This document shows positions 44,934 to 57,430 of a stretch of 64,000 nt of DNA, piece after piece. The notes under the pieces were generated by a model, which was given only the letters and a program-made list of their open reading frames with translations, did not search any database and was not told where the DNA came from. The position numbers were made by a program, and so were the translations under genes. Source of the stretch: Globodera rostochiensis (Eukaryota; Nematoda; Chromadorea; Rhabditida; Heteroderidae); NCBI GenBank assembly GCA_018350325.1, contig JAEVLN010000004.1:4259668-4323667 (forward strand), in the 5' to 3' direction. Positions within the stretch are counted from its first letter, which is position 1. The number at the start of each line of letters is the position of its first letter.

Positions 44934-47900
44934 TCAAATGATACTTTTCTTGGCCAAACAAGCCTGAACAAATTGTCGGGCCAATTGCGTAATTGGCGGG
45001 AGCGAATGTGCGGGTCCATCAACAAATTGCTTTATGGAGGGCATTTCCAGCAGCATAATCGAATTTCTGCCGTTTATTAGCCCGTCGTTGTCCCCTCTAT
45101 TTTTTCTCGGCGCCTCCCCATTCAGTCCCAACAGCTGAGAGAACGCGGTACTTTTCGGTTTATGACAATCGACAGAATGAGCGAGTTTATTTTGGGGCAA
45201 GTCGGGTTTGAGCACAGAAAGAGAGCCCTAAATTTTAAACGATGAAAATGACAAAAAAATGATTCGCTTGCCTCTTCCGTTATGCCAACAAACCAAACGT
45301 TGCCCTTATCGCCTACGGCAACTATTTTCTTTTGGCGTTTGTCAAAATGTAACGGGTCACTTGCCAATGTTCCGTTTGAGGCATTGAGCGCATAAACTTA
45401 AAACAAAACGAACAAATGAAAGTGTCACCACCTTTTAACAAACAAACCAAAATGTTTGTCGTAGGCAAAAGTTGTCAAATGATTGGATGAAATTGACATG
45501 CCCGGCTGCCGAATGGCCCAAATAAATATGCCGACGTTGGAGTCGTAGGAAACGATGCCGGATTGGCAAGCGATGATCAAAACGGACGATTTCTGTGACG
45601 ACCATTCAACCTAACAATTTGTACTAATTTAAACATACGCCAAGCCGTGTCCATCATAAGCAGCAGGGCACGGATTTTCATTACAAAAACCCCAATTGTT
45701 ATGTAATATTTCTCAGATGTCTACCTGTTCCACCATTCTCAATTTGTCGATCAGTTTCACGATTGATAGAGTAATCAAACTCCATACAAAAATATTGGAA
45801 TTGTCGGCAAACGAATTGACAGTGGCAAATTGCTGATTCCTAATCGATGAGCAATATTTCAATGTAAATTGCTGCCAATTTTGCTCGTGCCTCTTCGGAT
45901 CTCTTCTCCAAATGCAACTAAATAAGAAAAAGAAACTATTTTAATTTGAAGAGCAAATGCCCTGCAAAATGTCCTCTCAGATCAGGGACTCTCCCCCCCC
46001 CCCCTTCCTTCCCGTCAACATTATCAAAAAACATTTAACAATTTACTCTCTGTTTTCGTCTCGAATGTACACGTCCATTTCGCCGTTTAAACAAATGACC
46101 AAGAACTCTTGGCCATTTGCCATGGCAACAGTCACAGCCGAACGGTCCCAAAATTCGTCGAGAGTCGAACGAACGAACAAAATGCGCCGGGGCACGACAA
46201 CACAATTTTCCATTTCCAAACGTTCTTCTCCTCGGTCAGCAGAAGAACGACGCCAAAATTTGAGATAAGTCTGTGGGGGAAACGAATCATTCGACAAAAT
46301 CAAAAATAAAATTATTCTGACCTTTTCCAAGTCGTTTTTCCTGCATTCACATGTCGCAATTCGCGGGATGCTCAAACAAACTAAGTAGACGTCAATGCAA
46401 AGGAATTCGGGTCTGTTAAAGGTATCCTCTGGTGGCACATTTTCTTCCGAAATGTCCGCCTAAACAAATCAAAAATATAATAAAAGAACTGTTGAAATCC
46501 ATAGGTCTCCCCGTGTCTTTAGAACAAAATGATGCTGAATTAATTACTTCGTTCGTCGTTTTCCACAGCAAAGGGTCGATCCATTGAACACAACCAACTC
46601 TCGAATTTGTGAAAATACGCCTTGAATTGACTGGATCCGGCATAATTCCAATCGAATTGGCTATTGGCCTTTTGACTACCTTTGAATAGCAAAATTTGGA
46701 AGAGTTTTTCAGAAAATGGCTTAAACATCAAACAAAATTAAAAAACGCTTAAGAACGATCGAGAACTTTCGAATCGGCAGACCCAGGGGGTCCCAACACA
46801 ATTTTTAATCTTTTTAGGAGGAGGGAGTCCATCGAATAAATACGGAAGAGTACCTCGGCTTTGACGGTTAGACAAAGTCCGGAAGACCGAACAATGCAAA
46901 CGCTGTTATCGGACAAAACGACCGCGAGCGTAGCAAAATCGGCACTAAGCACCATTGACCGAGCTGGGGAATCCAAGCTTAGCTGTTCTAATTTGTGCCA
47001 TCTCCCGACTCCACTAAACATTTGTTGATAATTTTATTTAACCTATTCATTCTCGTTTCCTTAGCATTATTCGGTACCTCGACCCAGCGATGTTGTACTT
47101 GAGCATCAGTCCGTTGCCGGTCCCCACAAACATTGTGCCTTGGGCCGTCACTTCCATCACTACCCGATGTCTTCAACAGAGCTGACATTCAAAATGATTT
47201 TTATTTCAAAAATACCCAGTCAGTGTTACATGCGAACTATTAACGGCAGAGAGACCAGAGTTTCTGAATTCGGTCCTAAATTTAAAAGTTAAAGAGAAAA
47301 ACATTTACAAATTAATATTACCATGAATAAATCCTTCCAATATTGACCGTGGCAAACAGCGACTCGCCGGCAATTTTTACGGAATCAAATTCGACCAAGC
47401 ACTGATCTTCGACTTGGAAATGCGACTTCAAAACAAATTCTTCAGAAACCCTAAAAATTAAGAATTTAATTTGCCTGTCAATGTAAACACTCACTCATAC
47501 GCTTTCGTCCCGTTAATACCAACACCGCTGTCGGGGATCCCTTCATCAGAAGCGTCGTCAAATGTAATCATCTTCACCCGTTTGCCCTGACATTTGACGC
47601 AAAAACCATTCCCGACGTCGAAATGTCTTCTTGACAATGGTCTTTCCCCAGTGTAAACAACACAACTCAAATCAATCGGTGCATCAAATTGTTCGTTGTT
47701 GTCGTTGAACAAGTCATGGAGGGCGAACTTTAACAGCACGGAATCTGTTAAAGGGAAATTAGTTAGGAAAGGGCTGAAGAGTCACGGGTCACCTTGAGAA
47801 CTTTCTTCAACAACTCCACAACTCATAGCAAGAAGATAAATGTCTTTGTCCAATTCGTATGACCAAACGATTTGATACCCAACCGGAACGTTAACCTTCC

Positions 47901-48427
47901 TCCGCAGCTTCAACACTTTGGACTTTACTTCCCAAGCATATATTTCCGGTAAATCAGTTATGGAAACCAACTAAACAAAGCGTAAATGCAAAAACTTGCT
48001 ATTTACCAACCATGTCCTCGTAAAAGTGCATGCCAATAACATTGTCGGAATGTCGCAGGAAGTCTAAACGCTGTCCAGTATCAGAATCAAACAACAATAC
48101 GTCAGTCGCGGAAATCAGACAGAATTTCCTGTAATTGATAAAAGTTTGCCAATACAAATAGTCACAGGGGAAGGGGGGGGGGATGCCCTCCCCGAAATGA
48201 AATTTGAAAAAAAAACATAGCGGGGAACCTTTTGATTTGCAATATTAATTTACCTTTTTAATAGATTCAGCCCCCTCCCCGTAAATTTTTTCTAATAGGG
48301 TCCTGAATTCACCAATTTAATTAAAAACATACGTATTTTCATCGTAAAAAAGGCCAGGCTGTAAATTTTCACCAAGACATTGTTCACCAATGTAATCATC
48401 GTAAGAAATTGAGGGGAAATTAACCAT
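44934..48427 (-). CDS. WDR75/Utp17-like WD40 protein (small-subunit processome)
   Basis: A long multi-exon minus-strand gene starting MVNFPSISYDDYIGEQ at 48427 and stopping at 44934. WD40-like strands are visible (LISATDVLLFDSDTGQRLDF, GMHFYEDM, FVGTGNGLMLKYNIAGSR, VLSADFATLAVVLSDNSVCI, KKIVAVGDKGNVWFVGI). The C-terminus KQFVDGPAHSLPPITQLARQ followed by FVQACLAKK matches the characteristic ending of WDR75 (TPAHVLPSASFL...FVNSLL). WDR75/Utp17 acts in nucleolar pre-18S rRNA transcription and processing. Exon boundaries were only partly traced (exon 2 near 48130-48005, last exon about 45227-44934). Identity is low over the propeller, so another WD40 protein cannot be excluded. Confidence 0.6.
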
Positions 48428-48850
48428 TTTAACTAAAACAATTAGACATTATAGGTTTCGAATTCACGGGTCAGCATTGGAAAAAAGGAAGCGTTCTCTA
48501 GTTTGGTAAAACCCTTTTTGCCCTTTATTGAAGATTTATGAAATTTTAAATATTTTCATTTAAAATTTTGAAATAGACAGATGGCCAAATTAGTTAATTT
48601 TAAGCATTTTTATCCAAATTCTTAAAATTAAAGAATATTTTTCTTAATTTTACATGTTTTTTCAAAGTATACTTCTGCTAATCCCTGGTACATACCCTAC
48701 TATTACTGGCGGTGCCCGCCGGGTTGAATTGTTCTGTCTGGACAATGCTAATTTATCAGAGACCGGGGGGGGGGGTCTGTAACACTAATTTTTTCTTAAG
48801 TATCAAAAAGCCGCTACTATTATCTACGACAACTTTTAAAAAACACATTC
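48428..48850. promoter_or_regulatory. Divergent intergenic region, WDR75-like / tpi-1
   Basis: 423 bp between head-to-head starts, very AT-rich on the WDR75-like side, with a G-run (48762). No acceptor lies immediately before the TPI ATG. Promoter function is inferred from orientation alone. Confidence 0.4.
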
Positions 48851-49809
<959 letters not shown>

Positions 49810-50027
49810 AGAAAAAGGAAAGTACCGATGAATAAAGGAATGCATTAATTTGACTGTCGGATTGATGAAAGTCGTAGGAAATTGCAATTTTTATAAGCTA
49901 GGAGAATAAATTATTCTTACTTTGGTGTTAAAATGTGTATCTGTTCCTACAATTCGTGGAATTATTGAAATGTTTTGGTTATTCTTTGGATAAACTTAAA
50001 TCTTTACTGTCATTGTGTTGCTTATAG

Positions 50028-52169
50028 ATGGACACCGGTCCTCTGAAATTATTACGCAAGAAATTTTCCATCGATTGGCGGCAAACCGAAGCGATAGAAA
50101 AAGCTAACAAAAAAAAGTCGGCAAATGCGCGTGTTTTTGCCTTCGAGGACCCAAGCTTCAAGCCGGGTGAGAATGGTTACGAGAGGAATTGTTTGTTGAC
50201 TAAACACAACCGAGGATGCCCTGTTTAGGTTGCAGAAAGTTCGTTGTTTCGGAGCTGCGTGACTTTTACCTTTGGTATAGGGAGTGTCCGGTCCACGCAC
50301 GGCACTTTTACGAACTGATTGTTGAACGAGTGCCCTGTCGTCTGTACTTTGATCTCGAATTCGCTCGAGAATTTAACCAGGGGGTGGACGCGCTGAACAT
50401 GTTGGACGACTTCCTTCGCATTTGCTGCGACACGTTGCTTCGCATATGCCACATAAAAGTACATCCGAAACGCGACTTTTTGATTCTGGACTCGTCCAGC
50501 AGAGTGAAGTTCAGTGCCCACGTGATCGTACACATTCATCGTGAAGACCCAATAGCGCCGACATGCGACGGAGAGGAACAGACACGCGGCGAAGAAATGT
50601 TGTTTCGGGACAATTCGGTTCTCAAACTTGTTGTCATGCACATTTGCAGGTATTTTGATGCTGTTGGCTCGTGCATGCTTTTGCTATGAATTTTAAGCGT
50701 TTTGGAGAGGGAAAGGCTTTGCATTGTCCGGACCGGTGAGCAGAAGGAGGGTTACTTCTGTGATTTGTGCGTGTATTCAAAGAACAGGAACTTCCGTCTG
50801 TTCCAATCCAGCAAATGTGGCAAGGAGGAGACATTGAGACTGGCCGACTATTGCACTTTTTACGATTGTTTGTTTCCTTTTTTTTTTCTCTAACCAATTC
50901 TATTTCCTTATCAGATTACGGTCGCTGTAAAATGAGAATCGGGCCCCAAAATGCGCAAATATTTCTGGATTCGCTCATTACGCCGTTTAATTTTGACATT
51001 ATGCAAATTATTGACACGGACGAAAATTTGGAAATTCAACAAATGACAAAAACAACGCATCGAAAATTGGCGGATGCTGGCCAATGTCAACTGAGCGTTC
51101 AACAAAAAGCACATCAAAACTGGTTAGTGTGTACTGACTGATCCGATTGTAATAATTGAAGGAGGGGGGGGGGGTAAAGGCCGTATCCATCTTGAACTTC
51201 TCGAACCTTTCAGTGCTGACGGGTCCGGCTCCTCACCGGAGTCCATCTCCATTTATGGGGCGAGTTGCAATAATGCAAACACCGTCGAATGTGGTGGTGG
51301 GCCGCCGCCTTCGCCCTTCCCGTTGCTGGACCAGTTTATGCTATGCAAATTCCGCGCTTTCACCCCTCAGGCGGGAATTCGAGTTTGGCGATTCGTCCGA
51401 ACGCATTTTCTCAGACAAAGCGATGACAAAACGAACAATGCCGACAAAGTCGATGAGAGATTCGAATTCCATCTACAGTACCAAGTGGGAGATTTAAATT
51501 ATTTATTTTAATGTCAATTTGTGCCCATGGATTTTCTATTAAAGCTCACAAATTCGCGCTACTGTTTGAATCGCGGTCGGGAGCACAAAAATAACAACGT
51601 CTATTGGGTGGTTGATCTCCATGCCTTTCATTTTATTCAGCGATGCTTCGACAAAAGTCGAATAATAAATTCAATTTGTTCAAATAATGTTAAATTTATT
51701 TTAAGCCGACTGCCCCAACTTCTCCTCCCCCGCTTTTGCGCTGTCGGTTGAAATGTGCGAATATTTGCGCTCTCAAATCCGTAGGGTTTTCTTTTAATGT
51801 TGTCTACTAATGAGACAATGACTCTAATTAATTTGAATTAAATTGTTAAAATATTTAGAAACGGTTTTTTGTCAATTTCAAATTCCCCAGTCGCAGTGCG
51901 CTCTTCCGAGCATTGAACTATTGGCAAATCGCTACCGGGCGACGACAGATTCTTTCAACAAATCCGCTGAATGGACGTGAGTTCTTTTGGTAAAATAGTT
52001 ACATATAGCCTCATTTTAAATATTTTAACAATAAAAACTGTTAGTCGTTTAAGTTTTGTTTGGTTTAAGGCGCAAATACGGCCATTTGTCCTTCCTCGAA
52101 CTCAACACGCCCTGTGACGAATATGACGAATACAGAGAGAGCAAAGGCCAAGCCGAACCGAACGAATGA
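50028..52169 (+). CDS. PrimPol (DNA-directed primase/polymerase)
   Basis: Archaeo-eukaryotic-primase-superfamily enzyme that reprimes stalled forks. Nine phase-consistent exons: 50028-50166, 50229-50649, 50698-50867, 50915-51122, 51214-51484, 51545-51656, 51706-51746, 51891-51976, 52070-52169, giving 515 aa (human 560). Motif I CRLYFDLEFAR supplies the DxE pair, motif II is KFSAHVIVHI (SxH), motif III is GYFCDLCVYSKNRNFRLFQS. The zinc-finger region matches the family: RYCLNRGREHKNNNVYWVVD, then FIQRCFDKTDCPNF and SSQCALPSIELL. The short acidic C-terminus (NTPCDEYDEYRES) may stand in for the RPA-binding motifs. The ATG follows a cttatag acceptor 218 bp after the TPI stop. Confidence 0.92.
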
Positions 52170-52344
52170 TCGAAACCAATTAACTCTTGAACCTTAACTC
52201 TTGAACCTCCCCCCCCCCCATTAACTGATCTCCAAACGCTCAATTTTAAGTTTTCTTTATACGCACGCCTGAAAAAAATACACTCAAAACGCAAAATCAG
52301 CGGGAAATTTTTGGTCGGATTTTTGTCCATTTAATTCTTCCACT

Positions 52345-53083
52345 TCAAATTTTGTCTTTCGGGACTTGCTTAGGAAGTGCAATTCCGTGCGATTTCTCCA
52401 ACTGAAAGGGTAGGGATTTCCGAAGTTCTCACAAATCAATAGCCTCGGCTTACCTTTCTGGCCAACGCTTGGAGGGTCACACAAACGGAGAAAAGGTCCC
52501 GACCTTCGAGCAAATCCACCGATTGGAACGTTTCTTCGTCGATGACTCCCATTTTGCGGGCTCCGCTTACCTAACAAAAGCATGCAACAAACGTCGACAA
52601 ATGACAATTTGTTTGTGATTTTAAACAAAAACTGACGAATTGGTTGATGTTCTCCATGCAGCTTAATGGGGAATGGGGAGGGATCACAGGGAAATGCAAA
52701 ATATTTACTTGAAGTTCGAGATGGGCTTCATCGTCTTCTTCACCGTCCCGGCTTCCACGGCATTCAGAAATCTGTAAGAAAGGGGACGTAAAAGTTGACC
52801 CTATTACCTTTTGATTTCCATATGAAGCATTCGATTAGAGCTAACGGACTTTGGGCTTAGGCTTCCCGGCCCGAACCTTATTCGAACGACTTCGCTTTGT
52901 GTCGCTCCCCTTCCCTCACCTGCACAACAACGTTCCGTCTTTGAGCTGCTCCAAAAAGTTGGCGCGTTGTCCAGCCGTGGAAAGCTCCGAGTCCTTCACC
53001 TGCTGGTTGATCCACTCCAGCAGATACTGCCCTTCCAGATCGTTGTACTTGGACTTTTGCTTGTCCAACACTGCCCCCGCCAT
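52345..53083 (-). CDS. Calponin/transgelin-like single CH-domain protein
   Basis: Exons 53083-52920, 52771-52709, 52661-52637, 52570-52454, 52401-52345 give 141 aa, all in phase. It is a calponin-homology domain: LEGQYLLEWINQQV, NFLEQLKDGTLLCRFLNAV, TVKKTMKPISNF, MENINQFVSGARKMGV, SVDLLEGRDLFSVCVTLQAL. It ends LEKSHGIALPKQVPKDKI, with no CLIK/calponin repeat afterwards, so it is shorter than transgelin (about 200 aa). Actin binding and bundling is the family role. Exon 3 is only 25 bp. An acceptor (ctcttcag) immediately precedes the ATG, so a spliced leader or an upstream exon is possible. Convergent with PrimPol, 176 bp apart. Confidence 0.88.
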
Positions 53084-56000
53084 CCCTGAAGAGATTGATC
53101 ACCGTCTTTCTCTGTTTGAACAGCTCATGCCAACCAAGTCACTCACTCACCTCCGGGTCGGGGACGGTGCGTGTAATTTGGCTTTTGGGACATTGGCGCT
53201 TGGGGATGGACGAGTGAGGATTGGGACAGGAATAGACACTGGACGGGCGATAAATGTACCGAGGAGTGGGGGAGGGGGGGGGAGGGGATGGGGACTCACT
53301 CAACACTGGGGTGTTCGGCAAAATTGGTTAAAATTTAGTTAAACAGCAATTATAAAAATAAATTATTAATATATATTAAGCACTCTTCTGCCTTCCTCCT
53401 CCACGTTCCGTCGTTTGTTCCATCACTTTCTGTGAGTGGGAACTTTATCAGAGATTGGAAGAAGACATGGAGATGGTCGGCAACGGCAAAAGGTCGGAGA
53501 GATGCTTTTGCTGCGCTTCCACTCCATCGCCCCCGCCCCGCCAACTCCCAACCTTTGCTCGTTCGACGGATGTTAGCTCGCTTCGTTATGCCCCCCCCCG
53601 TCATGTCCCCTCCGTTATGCCCCCCCCCCCCTCTGACTGTCCCCGTCGTTTCTGATTATCCCCCCCCCCCCCCCTCCATTTGTTGTGCGACCCCCGAGCT
53701 TGTCCTCTCCTCTCAAATCCGCGGCTTCTCCCCCCACCCCCACCCACCCTCCTCTCCCCCTCCCCCCTCTGACCCCCCCCCCCCGTTTCTGTTTATCCCC
53801 CCCCCCCATCACCCACTTTCTTTTGCTTGCTCACATTCCCTTCCCCAACTTTAGCGCCTTTCAGTCCTTTGTCCTCGCGCACAAAATAAATCTCAAAAAA
53901 TGGAAGGAACGGAGCAAAAGGCCCCCGCTGTTTGAGGAGAAGGATTTTGTTCAGCTCCCCTCCATCGGACACATTCTTTTTCTTCGTCCATCATCTCGGC
54001 GGCTTTCCGCTTCTCATTCGATTTATGAATCGTCGTCGTGTTGAGTTAATTTCCCCTTCCGCTCTGCTGATCGGACGATCACAAAACTAAACTTTCCATC
54101 CGATTGGCCAATAAAAAAGCAATAAAATGAATCGGACAGCCGGCGAAAACCGATGTGATCGATGGGTTTGGGGCAACAAATTGAACTAAAGCACTTAACA
54201 TTTTGATTGCCGACGATTTGAATGAAACGGATGTGAATTTGGATGAAACGGATGTGAATTTGGATGAAACGGATGTGAATTTGGATGAAACGGATGTGAA
54301 TTTGCTTTGGGCGGTGGACTACAGCTAATTAATGGCTTGGGACGGGAATGAAAACACCTGTGGGGGGGGGAGTGGGGGGCAAGAATAAATCGCCTAAATC
54401 AGCAAACGGTCTCGGGTTGATTCATCCCTCCCCCTCCGCTGTTGGTGATTAATTATGGCAAAATTTATGGGATGGGTCTGATCGACTGTGGTGAATGGGA
54501 TGCATCTCGCCGACCAAATCCCCTTTGGGGCGGGGACACATGTCAGAGTGATCGAAGTGCCGGAGGGGATGGGGGGGCGATCAAAACAACCACAGCAGAG
54601 AACATCATACAACAAGCAAAGCGTTTGCTCTTCCGACCCAGCCATTTGTGATCGGCCGTTTTGATATGCCAAATCAAAGGTTTTTCGAGTCTTTTTCCCC
54701 GAAGGGGACGCATAAACAACACCAATGTTCGAAATTCGAATTATCGCGATACTATCGATCGAGAAAAAGCCTTTTATTGAATATCGTATCGTTACGATCA
54801 AAGCCATTGCCGGCACAATGCCATTCCTTACCCCCGCGAATCCGAAGAAGCATTTTGCTTCTTGTCACGCAAGCATTTAATGCTTGAAAGCCCGTTGCCC
54901 ACTTCCATCGTATTCCATCAGAATGTTTTCCTTCTGTTCATCAAATTTTGCTTTATCTTTCACTTCCATCGACTTGCCCTCCTAATTGGCACGGAGGACC
55001 CGTCCATCCCAAAACTGTCGAAGCTAACTAAAGTTTTCCCCGGGGGCACTATTTATCCAATCCATCAGATTATAACGGGCGGATGATGGAAGAGGGTGAG
55101 AGGAGAGGGTGTGGATTCATCCCCTCCGGGGATTCATCCCCTCCGGCGGAGACAATGTGTTTTCTTTCGCGCATATCCATCAGCTCGTCCTCCCATCACA
55201 TTTCGTTGTCCGTCCATTCCAAAATCCATTCATCCGTCCCATAACTCATCCAATTTCTTCCTCTTCACACATTCTGACGACTCGCACATTTACACATTTT
55301 TACTTTTGGAGAAATGCAAAAAGTTTGGCCCGTTGTTTCTGGCCAAGTGTTTTTCATCCCTCTGACTGGAGGAGTGATGAACTGCCCGCCAACCTTTCGC
55401 TGCCCGCCCTTCTTGGCCATTAATTATCCGATACATTCCCCCCCCCCCCCAAAATTCGCCTCCTTTCCCTTTAAAAGGTCGTAAAATATCGCTTTTGCAT
55501 CACAACCATCCACCATCATTATCGCAATCAAATATTAAATAGGTAATAATGATCGACGATTATGTCGAGGATGACATTGATATAGCATTGGAGGGGACAC
55601 TCATCGGTCATTAGCCCCCCCCCTCCCCTCTCCCCTCCCAATCCTTGCGCAATTGACCCCCCAATGACTTTACCTTCGCTTTCGTGGAGAAAGACTGGGA
55701 AGTTTAATGTTTAATCGTTGCTAAACGAGATGAGAATGATGCGATGAGGCAAGGCAAGGCAAGGAACGGCACGGCACGGCAAGAATGTCAGCATTGGCAT
55801 CGATGTGAATTTGGGACGGTCATTTGGCGTTGGGTGCGGCGATTAGGCAATCCGCCGAAGGGCATCCGTCCATCGCTGTTTATTAAACTCCCACAGAGCC
55901 CGTGCAACGACCACAACGCGCGTTCCCATGCTTTTTTGCCCCATTTAACCATTGGCCGGTCATCCCCCCCCCCCCCCCCCCCCCCTCTTTTCTTCCTCTT

Positions 56001-57089
56001 CCTCTTCACTCATCTGTTCATCCTCCTCAAATCCCCCCCCCCCCCCCTCTTTCTGTTTGCCAATGACGGAAATGAAAGCCCAAAATCCCCGCTTTTGCCC
56101 ATTTTGATTGATTGTTCGCCGCCCGATTTGGTTCTTTTCCTTCCCTCACATTTCTCGCTCATCAAATCGGCCGGCCGAGGCGGGAGATTAGCGCCATCTT
56201 CAAAAATGGACACAAATGTTGTGGATAGACTCATCCATCGGTCGAACAAACAACGAATGGATGGGGGGGGGGGGGGGGGGGGGGGGTGCGCGGGATGGAG
56301 TGAATGAATGAATATTGGGGGGGGGGTACGGTTACCAAATTGGTCGACACAAGACGCCCTCCCAGATGATGTGAGTTTTGCTTTAAGTTTTAGCTTTGGT
56401 TGGGGTGTGACTGATGCTGATTATTTGCGCCAAAATGAATCTGAACTCTGTGGTTTATTGCTTTCTTCCGAAACATTGGAATAAACCGCCAAAAGACACA
56501 AAACGGCGGGGATAATGGGGGGGGGGGGGAAGGAATGAATGGCGGGGACGGGGGGGGCGGGGGATAATGGGGGAAGGAATGAATGGCGGGGGGGGGGGAG
56601 GGGTCTTTAATTAAGAAACACAATGAATGGGGCGGGATCACCGATCAGAGGCCATTCAGTCCCAAGCAAGGTTTCACTTTAAAAGACATTATTGTGACAC
56701 ATCGCTATTTCTGTAGTAAACCAACCAATCGCTGTTCCCAAAATTGCAAAATTTCATTTCGCACCGTTAAACAAACAGACCCCCCCCCCACTCTCCTCTC
56801 CCCCACTCCCCTCGGGGGCGCCCTAGGGGATGCCCTCCAGCCATTGCAAAACGTCTGTTTGTGCCCGAGGACATATGTCAATAAAAGCAGCAGATCACGC
56901 AATTTCATTTTAATTAAACTCCTCCACCCGTCCGTTTGGCCTATTATCATAATCGTCTCTTCCCAAGGGATTTTGCTCACTGGCCATCTCCAATTTCTTC
57001 CCCTCCAATGCTCTTTGGCCGCCTTCATCCTCTCCCGGTTTGTTCGGCCATCTCAGCCCCTTCCACCCCCTCCCCCCCCTCCCCTATTC
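53084..57089. other. Gene-poor region with C/G homopolymer runs
   Basis: Long tail of the window with no recognised exon. Features: C-runs around 53590-53810, 55438 and 55968-56045; G-runs of up to about 25 at 56262-56287; four direct copies of a 21-bp unit (gatgaaacggatgtgaattt g) at 54222-54305; short caaggcaagg/cggcacggca repeats at 55748-55781. It may contain introns or UTRs of a gene that starts outside the window. Confidence 0.5.
54222..54305. repeat. 21-bp direct repeat, four copies
   Basis: Unit gatgaaacggatgtgaattt plus g repeated four times without mismatch apart from the first base context. 21 is a multiple of 3, but the surrounding frame is not recognisably coding. Confidence 0.9.
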
Positions 57090-57430
57090 CTCTTTTACTT
57101 CGTATTCCTCTTCCTCTTTTACTTCTTATTCCTCTTCCTCTTTTACTTCTTATTCCTCTTCCTCTTTTACTTCTTATTCCTCTTCCTCTTTTACTTCTTA
57201 TTCCTCTTCCTCTTCCTCTTTTACTTCTTATTCCTCTTCCTCTTTTACTTCTTATTCCTTCCTCTTCCTCTTTTGCTTCTTATTCCTCTTTTACTTCTTA
57301 TTCCTTCCTCTGCCTCTTTTACTTCTTATTCATCTTCCTCTTCCTCTTTTACTTCTTATTCCTTCCTCTTCCTCTTTTGCTTCTTATTTCTCTTTTACTT
57401 CTTATTCATCTTCCTCTTTTGCTTATTCTT
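57090..57430. repeat. Pyrimidine minisatellite, 24-bp unit (ttcctcttcctcttttactt cta)
   Basis: About 14 copies of a pure-pyrimidine-rich unit, tattcctcttcctcttttac ttct, with 6-bp expansions or contractions (extra cttcct) and one-base variants (ttgc for ttac). The opposite strand is purine-rich. Phe/Leu/Ser open frames across it arise from the repeat. Confidence 0.93.

Noticed and set aside
51720..51800. PrimPol ending at VEMCEYLRSQIRRVFF
   Set aside because: An in-frame stop exists, but splicing at CTGTCG|gttgaa to 51891 restores the family S-x-C-x-L-P-x-E pattern and continues in phase to 52169. I kept the longer model and note the short form as a possible isoform.
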